Shown here piece after piece: positions 9,428 through 18,207 of a DNA stretch of 64,000 bases (positions are counted from its first letter, which is position 1; each line of letters starts with the position of its first letter). The position numbers were made by a program, and so were the translations under genes. The stretch comes from Cryomorpha sp963741985 (GTDB lineage Bacteria; Bacteroidota; Bacteroidia; Flavobacteriales_D; Cryomorphaceae): assembly GCA_963741985.1 (NCBI GenBank), contig CAVUKD010000002.1:1364001-1428000 (forward strand), read 5' to 3'. A model generated the notes under the pieces. It did no database searches, was not told the origin of the DNA, and was given only the letters and a program-made list of their open reading frames with translations.

Positions 9428-9584
9428 TTTCTCTTAGGGCGATTTGATATTTCAAGCCATCAATATTTCTTTTCAATTTTCCGTAGTGCTTTTCTAAATT
9501 TCCTTGTTTCTTCCTTTTTTTGAATCTCTCCATTAGGATTTTAGAAACATCTTTTAAGTTGCTTTTATCGATTACTACTGTCAT
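9417..9584 (-). CDS. Antitoxin partner of the PIN toxin (copy 1)
   Basis: A 55-residue ORF starting MTVVIDKSNLKDVSKIL and ending in a basic and polar helix. It overlaps the toxin start by 11 bp. Size, position and the short N-terminal strand followed by helices fit a VapB-type antitoxin. A TAAATTTG box lies 20 bp before the start. The entire gene is duplicated without a base change at 10092-10259, so this copy is part of a recent duplication. Confidence 0.75.
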   Translation of the reverse strand: MTVVIDKSNLKDVSKILMERFKKRKKQGNLEKHYGKLKRNIDGLKYQIALRENED

Positions 9585-9604
9585 TTACCCAAGTTTTTGC
9601 TTAC

Positions 9605-9612
9605 CAAATTTA
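9605..9612 (-). promoter_or_regulatory. -7 promoter box of the toxin-antitoxin operon
   Basis: TAAATTTG on the minus strand, 20 bp before the antitoxin ATG, matches TAnnTTTG. The identical box recurs 675 bp on (10280-10287) in front of the second antitoxin copy. Confidence 0.5.
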
Positions 9613-9640
9613 CGAAATGTTTTGAAAAGGAGGATTATAA

Positions 9641-9841
9641 ATGACGTTGAACGGCGGCGAGGATTACGAACTCCTGTTTTCAATAAAACAATCAGACTAC
9701 GAAAAGCTCAAAGGCAATCCGCATTTTACATTTATCGGTCATTTCGAAGAAGGCGCCGCTGTGCAAATGGTGGCACGCGATGGTTCGTCGCATCCAGTTA
9801 CGGCGCAGGGGTGGGATGCTTTTTTGAAACGAGGGGAGTAG
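9641..9841 (+). pseudogene. thiL C-terminal fragment, copy A2
   Basis: A 66-codon frame starts at an ATG with a purine-rich AAGGAGG 8 bp before it. From codon 5 it encodes the last ~60 residues of ThiL (GGEDYELLFS through WDAFLK). Relative to the native gene the DNA differs at nine places, all synonymous, until the last few codons, where KKAE becomes KRGE. It cannot be a working kinase because it lacks the N-terminal ATP-binding domain. The silent-only differences mean it came from a thiL allele that was still under selection, probably from a relative. Confidence 0.85.
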
Positions 9842-9855
9842 TCTCGAGTCTCGAG

Positions 9856-9886
9856 TCGCACTGACGCTGCGGTCAGTATCTTCGAC
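9856..9886 (+). repeat. Hairpin repeat after thiL fragment A2
   Basis: A ~30 bp unit with the inverted pair ACTGAC/GTCAGT around a 6-base loop, followed by ATCTTCGAC. The same unit appears at 10518-10547 and 10557-10587, and all copies are flanked by CTCGAG-rich sequence. It resembles dispersed palindromic intergenic elements rather than a terminator, because no T-run follows. Confidence 0.7.
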
Positions 9887-9910
9887 AAGTCTCGAGAGGG
9901 GAGTTGGAGT

Positions 9911-10087
9911 TCACTTTTGAATTTGATTGGATGTTTTTTGCGGAGTACTCCGAAGTGCACTATCCGTAATCTGTTGTATAGATACAGAAGAAACTGGTGA
10001 TTCGTTGGCTTGTTTGATACGAGACAATAGCAGTTCTTCAAGCTCAGTTAATGCAATTTGTTCGTTCTCCTTATGAATGTCAGCCAT
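9911..10087 (-). CDS. Small uncharacterised protein in the toxin-antitoxin patchwork
   Basis: 58 residues from an ATG at 10087; an upstream in-frame ATG at 10102 inside the B2 repeat would add five residues and overlap the antitoxin stop. It starts MADIHKENEQIALTELEELL and has a helical, charged composition like small antitoxins. It occupies the place that the PIN toxin holds next to the first antitoxin copy. It may be a separate antitoxin-like gene brought next to B2 by recombination, or a chimera without function. The family is not recognised. Confidence 0.4.
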   Translation of the reverse strand: MADIHKENEQIALTELEELLLSRIKQANESPVSSVSIQQITDSALRSTPQKTSNQIQK

Positions 10088-10315
10088 AAAATCAATCTTC
10101 ATTTTCTCTTAGGGCGATTTGATATTTCAAGCCATCAATATTTCTTTTCAATTTTCCGTAGTGCTTTTCTAAATTTCCTTGTTTCTTCCTTTTTTTGAAT
10201 CTCTCCATTAGGATTTTAGAAACATCTTTTAAGTTGCTTTTATCGATTACTACTGTCATTTACCCAAGTTTTTGCTTACCAAATTTACGAAATGTTTTGA
10301 AAAGGAGGATTATAA
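10086..10315. repeat. 230 bp antitoxin-containing repeat, copy B2
   Basis: Identical to 9411-9640 over its length as read by eye. The identity shows that the duplication is recent or has been homogenised by recombination. Confidence 0.9.
10092..10259 (-). CDS. Antitoxin gene, duplicate copy without its toxin
   Basis: Same 55-residue product as the antitoxin at 9417-9584, with the same upstream -7 box. Here the following reading frame is not a PIN toxin but a different 58-residue ORF. If expressed, this copy would add antitoxin without toxin and could neutralise related toxins carried by mobile elements; that is inference. Confidence 0.65.
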   Translation of the reverse strand: MTVVIDKSNLKDVSKILMERFKKRKKQGNLEKHYGKLKRNIDGLKYQIALRENED

Positions 10316-10516
10316 ATGACGTTGAACGGCGGCGAGGATTACGAACTCCTGTTTTCAATAAAACAATCAGACTACGAAAAGCTCAAAGGCAATCCGCACT
10401 TTACATTTATCGGCCATTTCGAAGAAGGCGCGGCTGTGCAGATGGTGGCGCGTGATGGTTCGTCGCATCCGGTTACGGCGCAAGGGTGGGATGCTTTTTT
10501 GAAGAGGGGGGAGTAG
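10316..10516 (+). pseudogene. thiL C-terminal fragment, copy A3 (mosaic)
   Basis: A 66-codon frame equivalent to copy A2. Its left part, including the TCA serine codon and everything upstream, matches A2. From the following CAC codon to near the end it matches the native thiL exactly. This mosaic indicates a crossover or gene conversion between copies. It lies ~150 bp from the end of the DISARM operon. Confidence 0.85.
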
Positions 10517-10517
10517 G

Positions 10518-10587
10518 CGCACTGACGCTGCGGTCAGTATCTTCGACGAGTCTCGGTCGCACTGACGCTTTGGTCAGTATCTTCGAC
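10518..10587 (+). repeat. Two tandem hairpin repeats next to the DISARM operon
   Basis: Two copies of the ACTGAC...GTCAGT hairpin unit stand 39 bp apart (10518-10547 and 10557-10587), followed by CTCGAGAGGGGAGAG as after copy A2. They separate the last thiL fragment from the 3' end of drmB. Confidence 0.7.
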
Positions 10588-10663
10588 GAGTCACGGGTCT
10601 CGAGAGGGGAGAGATCGGTTTTGAGCATTTGGAGTCCGTTAGGTTTATGTTTTATATTGAAGC

Positions 10664-12622
10664 CTAAGCAAAAAAACCCAGTTCCTTATCATACAAAGAG
10701 CCAATTACAGTTGTTCTATCTAACAAAGTATTAAACTCTTCGCAACTTGTCTCTGGAACTATACAGCAATTGTGACAAGCTGAACCATTCACATTATCTG
10801 GGCCTTGACCACTACTTTGACCGATATCTGAACAAACTGGGTCGGCTGAACACCATCTTGCTTCTTCTAGTGCATTTTTCACTAGTCTACCAAGATTCTT
10901 CTCTTTTCCTTGTCTTACTAATCCGCCTAAGGAGCCTTCTGAGTCTCCAGATGAAGTATAAATTAAAAGTCCATTCATTCGAGAATTTGGGTCAGAGCTG
11001 AAGTACAGACGTTCTCTTAATGATGATGAACCATACCCGCAATCAAAGCAAAGTCTTTTAATGAGTAAGTGTGAGAACGTATGCATTGCAATAAAAAATG
11101 GATTCAATTCTCTTGGTCTGTCCTCTGGTCTTCTTTTAAGCATTGCAGAGTGGTATCTATGGACGATGCCTGAAAAAGTATCATTGTTTTCCGACAGCCA
11201 CTTATCTACAACATCGTCTTTGAATTTTAAGAAGATTCCTTCACCATAAACTTGAACAGCTGGAAGCCAATTGACTGTTGAATTCGATAATTCTTCTTTT
11301 TTAATCTTATTGTTTGGGTTAATCCTCGAAAAACCTTTAAAAACTCTTGTCTCTTTAAGTTTTTCAATCAAGGTAACATTCTCAAAATATTCTTCTAGCA
11401 AGGCTTGTTCTCTGTAACCCTCGAATGATTTTACAATTGCCTTGAAATCAGCATTTTCAGAGTCTCTTCCAGCAAGTATATATTCATATTCTTCAAACCT
11501 TAACTTCAACTCTGGTTGCAATTCTGATTCTTCCTTTGCAGAATCGTCTTTCGCTATTTCTTCAATGACTCCCGATAATAAATTCTCTTTGGAAATCAAT
11601 CCTTTGGACACAACCGGATTTATACTTAATACTGCAGGGAGCATTACAGAGCCTTGATCGACACTGAAAAATCCTTTCAATTGTTCCTTTCCAATGTCAT
11701 CTATAACTTTTAGTACATATTGGTTTGCTCCTGTAGATCCTTCTGGTAAATAAATTGCGGACTGTATCTCAGAAAAATGAACATTAGAAGCTCCTCTGAT
11801 AAGTACCTGTAAGTGATTTGGGCATCCTTTGGATTCTTTGACACCATCCAGGCCAAGCCAAGGTCTATGACCTTCGCAATACTGCCCTAATGGATTGTCT
11901 TTGTTAGGCCTATCCTTATCGAATTTATGATCATCGTTCGTGTTAAAACCAATTCTAGCCAAAGCACTATCGAATACAACTTCACCTTCTTTGCGAATAT
12001 TCATTAAACCAGCTAGTGACTTACGTTCGTTACAGGTGCACTTCAAGGTAATACTGCCTAAATCACCAGATCCACCTCCAGTATGATATGATAACTCGTG
12101 TGTCTTACCATCATTAGGAACTGGACCATTGTGAACCCACTTTTTGAATGGAACATCTTGAATATGTCCAGAAGGGCACGCAGCTACGAAACGCACAGGT
12201 ATCATTTTAGATTTGTATTTACTTTTACCATCCCAGCAAGTAGTACATTCTATCTTTACGTTAGCCGCATCCAAAGGTACCCGCTTCATTCTGCCACATT
12301 TCGGATTTGTACAATGGTGCCATCCTGGAAAACGAACAGCAGGTATCTGTAAACGATTGTTTTTCGTACCCGAAATTTTAAACTCAAAAGGTTTTACAAA
12401 ATAACCGACATCGAGTAGATTTTGAAGCCGTTTTTCTGGAAATCGTAATTCATCTTCACTAATCCTGTCCAAACCTTGGTTTTTTTTCGCTCGTGCTATT
12501 GTTTCATCCCACAAGCTTAACCCGCAAATCATTACAGATAATTCTTCAGGAAAATTCACAATTTGACCTACCCCAAAAGGTGAAAGTATTTGACTGCTTC
12601 TTACATTGTTATGCTTGCTCAT
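10664..12622 (-). CDS. drmB: DrmB, DUF1998 protein of the DISARM defence system
   Basis: 652 residues. The N-terminus has RSSQILSPFGVGQIVNFP, typical of DrmB. A zinc-ribbon-like CTNPKCGRMK...CTTCW lies near residues 106-135. The C-terminal DUF1998 region (about 500-640) carries HTFSHLLIKRLCFDCGYGSS, a WC...C segment and the CHNCC...C cysteine cluster. DrmB is a core DISARM component that forms a complex with the helicase DrmA for loading on invading DNA. The gene overlaps drmA by 14 bp and ends the operon. The frame is intact. DUF1998 also occurs outside DISARM, but the pairing with drmA settles the call. Confidence 0.92.
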   Translation of the reverse strand: MSKHNNVRSSQILSPFGVGQIVNFPEELSVMICGLSLWDETIARAKKNQGLDRISEDELRFPEKRLQNLLDVGYFVKPFEFKISGTKNNRLQIPAVRFPGWHHCTNPKCGRMKRVPLDAANVKIECTTCWDGKSKYKSKMIPVRFVAACPSGHIQDVPFKKWVHNGPVPNDGKTHELSYHTGGGSGDLGSITLKCTCNERKSLAGLMNIRKEGEVVFDSALARIGFNTNDDHKFDKDRPNKDNPLGQYCEGHRPWLGLDGVKESKGCPNHLQVLIRGASNVHFSEIQSAIYLPEGSTGANQYVLKVIDDIGKEQLKGFFSVDQGSVMLPAVLSINPVVSKGLISKENLLSGVIEEIAKDDSAKEESELQPELKLRFEEYEYILAGRDSENADFKAIVKSFEGYREQALLEEYFENVTLIEKLKETRVFKGFSRINPNNKIKKEELSNSTVNWLPAVQVYGEGIFLKFKDDVVDKWLSENNDTFSGIVHRYHSAMLKRRPEDRPRELNPFFIAMHTFSHLLIKRLCFDCGYGSSSLRERLYFSSDPNSRMNGLLIYTSSGDSEGSLGGLVRQGKEKNLGRLVKNALEEARWCSADPVCSDIGQSSGQGPDNVNGSACHNCCIVPETSCEEFNTLLDRTTVIGSLYDKELGFFA

Positions 12623-15600
12623 CTTCTTCTTTTATTTCTGTAAATACTCTAACTACGGATTCCGTGTCTACGCCTCTCATCGATGTTGAAGTTGCAAATG
12701 GAACCGCCCTTTCCTTTGCTTCTTGCCTGACTTCCGCACTACTTGCATACATCAATGGAAAATAGCCCTCATTTTGAAGGATTCCATAGTTAGCCGCATC
12801 TCCATAATTATCCGGCCCCTCCGCCCGCCATGACTGTATTTTTTTTGATAAAAGCATACGTGTATTATTTTCTTCATCATTATCAATCATTCTGCATCTG
12901 TCAATAATTATTTTACACATAATGGGTTCTAATTCATCAAATTCATCCGAAAGCGCGGGAGAATGAGATAGTTCCCCAACTGAAAAATGGCGCATTAATG
13001 CAATAAAAATGGCATGCAAACCTTTTTGCCGTGCATTTATCGAAAAAGGTGTTACCGATGTTGGTTCTACATTCGAATAAATTCGGCTATGATAGCCTTG
13101 AAATTGTTCATAATGGGATTTATCGCGCGGTTTTGAGGAGCTGTATAAAGTAAAAATAAGGCCTGGACCAGATGGAACTTCTCTCCCAACTCTAGAACTA
13201 GCTTGTATATACTCAGCTGTAGTCTTTGGTTGGCCATGAATAAACATAAAGCCTAGCCTTGAAATGTCAACTCCTGTTGCGACCATATTTGTGGCCAAAC
13301 AAATATCCAATGCTTGATTTCTTCCTGAATCATAAGAAGTTTCAAGTTTTTTCAGAATTACTGGTATTTCAGATGAGCTTATTCTACTTGTTAACTCCTC
13401 CACTCTATTGAGGTATCTCTTTTGATCATTTATTAATAACTCTCGATCTTGGGTTTGTCCAAGTCGTTCTTTAATATCCCCATAGACAAGTGAAGAGGCG
13501 CCACCCAATTCTCTAATACTATTAAAATAGCCGAGAAGAGTCCAGTAATAGTCTATTGACTTATCCTCTGTAGTAAGAGAAAGTTCCTTGATCTTTTGGA
13601 GAACAGATGCATATGAGCGAACAATTGAGGTTTGCGCTGAAGGATAGCCAAGAGCCTGAATGCCCACATATTGTCTGCTTGGGAAACGCTGTTGATCTTT
13701 TTCATCAAAATCTGTTAAAGATTTCTCTTCTGAAAACCATGTGTCACCGAATTCGAGTCCTTGAGCAGGAAATATGCTTAGCTGTTCCCTTGATTGTATG
13801 GCATACAAATTTTGAACTTGTTCATAAGCCCTGCTTATTGTAGCGGAAGAGGCAACGATTTTTGGAAAGATGATTTCATCATTCTCTATTGAAATAAAAG
13901 GTGGAGATACCTTTTGATAATTATTACATAAGGTTTGCACCATAGCCTCATACAAGCCTACCATGGTACCTAGTGGCCCCGCAATCAAGTGCAACTCATC
14001 TTGGATAATTAGTTCTGGAGGACTTATCCTATGTATGTTTTCACGATTGGATTTTCTAAATCCAAATAGATTGCCTGCATTTTCTTTCCAAGGGATCATT
14101 GCAAATTTATCGACAGTACCTAACAATAGAGTTGGGGGACTATCATAAATTGATTCATCTACAACTTGAAGTGGCAGAGGAAGACTAGAGTATTCACATG
14201 CACTGTTTTTACATTTAAAATACACATCACCTGTTTTGCCATCTTTTTTATGAAGACCAATAACTTTGGATACGGTATCATTCTTAGTTGCCCCATCCAC
14301 TTTGCCAATCTGACTGCCACAACACGGGCACTTCATAACCACAAAATTATATTCCTCCTTTGGGTCATTAGCAAGATTGGTTAACTGTGTCCTTGCTTTA
14401 GCTATTTCATTTGGTGTGGATGATCCGCCTACCCATAATCCTATGGATATTGGCTCATCACCAAGCTCACCAAGCTCCAAGTCTTCTTCTCTATTCTTCT
14501 TGTTCTCGATTCTAATTAAATCACATGCGCAGATAAGCGATGCAGCACGTTCGTATTGCTGAGTTGTTAAAAGTCTGAGCGTGTACCTCATTAGGACAGT
14601 GGTGCCACCGTAGTATTCCCAATTGGAATTCTTTTTGCCTTTTATTCTTCGATAAAAAATGTTGAATGCCGTTAAGCCTAGATATGCCTCTGTTTTTCCA
14701 CCTCCAGTTGGGAACCATATTAAATCAACAATTTCGCGCTCTTTCGATTTTGAATCCACGATAGATTCTATGTTCATTAAAACAAATGCAAGCTGAAAAG
14801 GTCTCCACTTTCCATTAAATTGGCCTTGGTGAAAGTCTTCCAAAGACTCAAACACTTGGCTTTTTTTCTCTTGGTCCAGATATTCTAGAGTTAATTGCTG
14901 ATTCTTGCCCGTTCCTGATTTTCGCCATTTTCTGATCTTTGCTTTTGACCTTTGCTGCTGCCATATCATGGCACGATTCATCCATCTAAAGCACTTAACT
15001 AAATCAGAGCCCTGTTCAGATTCCAAAAGCAAATCAATCCCTTTGCTTATGCGAATTAGTGAGGTCTTACATTTTTCAACGTTCTTTTCTGCTGCATCTT
15101 TGTATGCCGCTAATTCCGTAGAATTTATGGAAGACTCTATTTCTTCAATCCATAGTTTATACTTATCCCTGAGTTCAATTAAACTTTCTTTTGCTTTATT
15201 CCAATCACCAAGATCAGAAAGCTCGAGCATACTTAATTTGACATGAGCTGTTGGGGCGACCTGTGGAAGATCATATACTGGAATAATAGCTGTCTCAATT
15301 TTAGAAACTGTTTCATATTCTGAATTATGGCTTTCATTTTTATGCCATGAAACAGAGGTTCCGTGACCGATAGAAAACACTCTCTTCTTACGATATAATA
15401 GATTGAGCTCCTGTTCTTCATCGGTATCTGACGCCAACACCCTCTCTTTATAGGGAGCTATCAGACGGGGATTAGATGTAGTTAGAGTCAATTCATTTTG
15501 ATATAATATCTTATCTCCATTTTTTGAATCATCTGTAACTGACTTCTGCGCATTCAGTATAACAAACGTGTATGTTACAAAATTTTCTTTTTTATCCCCT

Positions 15601-16251
15601 TTGGTAGTTCTGTCGAAAATTCTGAGCTTTAACCACTCCTCACCCTTTATGTTCTTTTTTAATACTTGATCAAATGATTTTTTTTCGTTTTCGAATAACG
15701 AATTGATTTTAAGTGGAATTGGTTCGAGCTGTATCGGCCTCCTTATCCAATAATCCACGTCATACGTTTTGCCTTGGTAACTAGATAACTCGACCTTTCC
15801 ATCCTTATTAATTTGTTTCTTGGGTTTTTTCCCATTTCCTTTTTCATAATATGCTGAACTTATTTTGAGTTCAACTTTATCATCTTGTTCCGAACTGTGA
15901 AAACGAACAGTAAAACCCATGGCAGATGGAAATATTGATTGGCCATCCCAACAGGTTCTTCATCTTGTCCATCGCCAGAAAAATTCCTAGCACGTTTACC
16001 ATCCTCTTTTTTTTCTGAGTCTTCCGAACCATAAGTTCCTTCAACTGGATTTGTGTCATTCGTCTCATCGGGTTCAGTAATTATAGCTTGCTGGGGATAC
16101 AACATCCCTGCTCCATATCTAGATTTTGGTGAACCATGCACATTTGCAAGTAAGAGTTCCTCCCCTGTTGCTTCATCTAAATAGTTAGGGTTCGGACTGG
16201 GCCAACAATTTCTCTCGTGACTGCATCAATGATTTCTTTCCTAATATTCAT
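12609..16251 (-). CDS. drmA: DrmA, DISARM helicase (two apparent frameshifts near its 5' end)
   Basis: The intact main frame (12609-15920, 1103 codons) carries a Walker A WFPTGGGKTEAYLG near its residue 400, a zinc-knuckle-like CPCCG...C...C near 530-565, a DEAD-type box IIQDELHLIAGP near 638 and helicase motif VI QASSRVGRE near 905. This is the DISARM helicase architecture. The true start is probably the ATG at 16251, directly after the stop of the upstream gene. From there the protein runs in frame to EIVGP, shifts near 16200, continues through SRYGAGMLYP and NQYF, and shifts again near 15928 into the main frame. Restoring one base at each point gives a continuous ~1214-residue protein. DrmA with DrmB recognises and acts on foreign DNA. 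Confidence 0.9.
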
Positions 16252-17978
16252 TTAGCCAAGTTTTGGGTAGTTTTCAGTTATTAATTTACTCACTGCAGCT
16301 TCTTGGCTTTTATCCAAGACCATATATAATTCTTGTTTTGCTCGAGAGATGCCGACATAGAGTAATCTTTGCATTTGTAACGATGAGACCTCTTCAAAGT
16401 CGAAAAGGATTATGATAGTATTCTCCAAGCCCTTGAAGGCTTGAATTGTGTTCGTTTTTAATCCTCTAGACAGAAATTCATTGATTTGTGAGTCTTCCCA
16501 AATCAATGAATTTGCGATCTTTTTAGGTGAGAGTAAAGTGACCTTTCTAGAGGAATTTCTCTCTTTTCAATGTCGAACAAGATTTCTAGCAAAACCTCTT
16601 TTCGCGAAGATTTAGAAGGGTATTTACATTGGACCTTGTTTGCTAAATAATTTTTGGACAAAGATGTGGAAGCTGAGTTCCTGTCATCAAAGTGTTCTGA
16701 TTTGCGATTTCCTTTGTATTCCTACAGTTTATATTTAAGGGTGGGAAAGTTGTGAAATTAGATTCTAAATTCAGCAATTGAATAGAATCCTTTGGGTTAT
16801 TAAGATAAATCGCCTGATTTGAAAAATCACCGAACATTACCCATTTTCCATTCTTGATTCCTCCTTTTAATATTGAATTAAAAACTTCCAAGTAATAAGG
16901 GGTTATTAAATCTTGCGCTTCATCCACTATCAAATAATCGAATTTATCCCCTTCTATTAAATCTTCATGCGATAATAGAAATTCCATAGGCAAGTCTTCT
17001 TCATAGAATTTCCTTAAAGCTTCCGGACTATCTGGCTGTTTGATATCAGTATTTTGAGTCAAATAGCTGTGCAATGTGCCGCAGAATTTGGTAAACAAGA
17101 TTATTGTCAATATTACTTGCTGATTTATATAGCTTTTTGCCAAGCCCATTATTGAAACAAAACATTCCGACATTGAGCCCATCATGAACTTTTCGCTTCA
17201 ATAGCTCAATTGCCATCAATGTCTTTCCTGTTCCTGCAGAGCCTTGAACTAAACAGCGATCGTTAAGTCGCACAAAATCAAGAAGAGAAAATTGCTCTTT
17301 TGTGTATTCTTCTATTAGTTCATCCGTTTCCATGATTTGATTTATCTCGGAATAGTTTATTTCAAAGTCGCCACGGAGAATCTTTAATAATTGTACACAA
17401 TCTCCCTTAGTCGGACGAGACTTATTCACATCGTACCAATATTTATTTTCACTCTCCGCGTCAATCCTTTACTAAGTGAATGAATATATGAACCAATTGG
17501 TAAGCTTAAGCCCTGTTTAGTTAACACTTGCCATGAATGACCTTGGACCAAAATCAACAAATTCAGTCATACTCGTAAAAGCAACTCCCACACCCCAAAG
17601 GATTCGGGAGAAGCGTTCATGCAGTTCTTTTTTATCCTCTATTTTACTTAAAACATACTGCCGAATAGAGTTAACTGTGGCGCTCTGCTGGGCAAAAGGA
17701 CCAATCTTTTTGCGAGGAGTTTTCCCTTCTCGGTTAGTGAAGCACCAATCTCCGTTTTTTCTTGAAATCCCGCCATGTTTAACCTCTATGGCAAAGAACC
17801 CTTGATTTGGAGCGATGACAAAAAAGTCTAATTCACCTGAAATATTTTTAATATGATGGCTCGTAAATAGGGAGTGAAGGACATACATGTTCTTAGTTGA
17901 ACCGTCATTTTTGAATTTAAGATATAAAACCCTCTCACCCATTGAGCTAAAATCAGATATATTATCTGGGATCAGCAT
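16252..17978 (-). pseudogene. NERD-domain UvrD-like helicase inside the DISARM operon, frameshifted
   Basis: Five single-base shifts, near 17543, 17466, 17088, 16653 and 16545, break one ~575-residue coding unit; correcting them restores a coherent protein. The N-terminal NERD (nuclease-related) domain shows GELDFFVIAPNQGFFAIEVK with the D and E-x-K pattern. The SF1 helicase part has Walker A GSAGTGKT, Walker B DYLIVDEAQD, GDFSNQAIY, INCRNTKEI and the C-terminal LLYVGISRAKQELYMVL. The start ATG overlaps the preceding stop, and its TAA abuts the drmA ATG, so it is built into the operon. DISARM systems usually carry the phospholipase D-like drmC; none is present here, so this gene may supply the missing nuclease or processing activity (inference). 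The shifts may be assembly errors or real decay. Confidence 0.8.
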
Positions 17979-18097
17979 ATTATTTTACGGGTGTTATAGT
18001 AGTCTACTTCAATTCCATTTCTGTCGACAGTAGAAATAGTTCTCGTTTCGACTTCAATAGATTCTCCATCTATGTTTATTACGAAACCTCCATTCAT
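17972..18097 (-). CDS. 41-codon ORF, probably the displaced C-terminal tail of DrmE
   Basis: The frame MNGGFVINIDGESIEVE... ends TRKIIC at a TGA that overlaps the start codon of the NERD-helicase gene (17972-17978), the coupling expected of a real upstream gene. If one base is removed near 18231 and one from a run of seven T at 18131-18137, the DrmE frame continues without a stop through this segment. That gives DrmE an extra ~80 residues with a charged helical stretch (QEIEQRIATLDKAYKI). The alternative is a free-standing small protein. No domain is recognised. Confidence 0.4.
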   Translation of the reverse strand: MNGGFVINIDGESIEVETRTISTVDRNGIEVDYYNTRKIIC

Positions 18098-18207
18098 ACA
18101 AAATTTTTTAGATAATTTTTTTGAAATCTCTTTTTTTATTTATGCTCAGGCTCTTGCGATGGGCTGCGGCAATTTTATATGCTTTGTCTAGTGTAGCTAT
18201 TCGCTGC

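Larger units (their letters stand above)
9411..9640. repeat. 230 bp antitoxin-containing repeat, copy B1
   Basis: This segment holds the antitoxin gene and its promoter and is repeated base for base at 10086-10315, an offset of 675 bp. At its right end both copies lead into the thiL 3' repeat through an identical AAAAGGAGG and an ATG. At its left end B1 continues into the PIN toxin, while B2 continues into a different small ORF. Confidence 0.9.
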
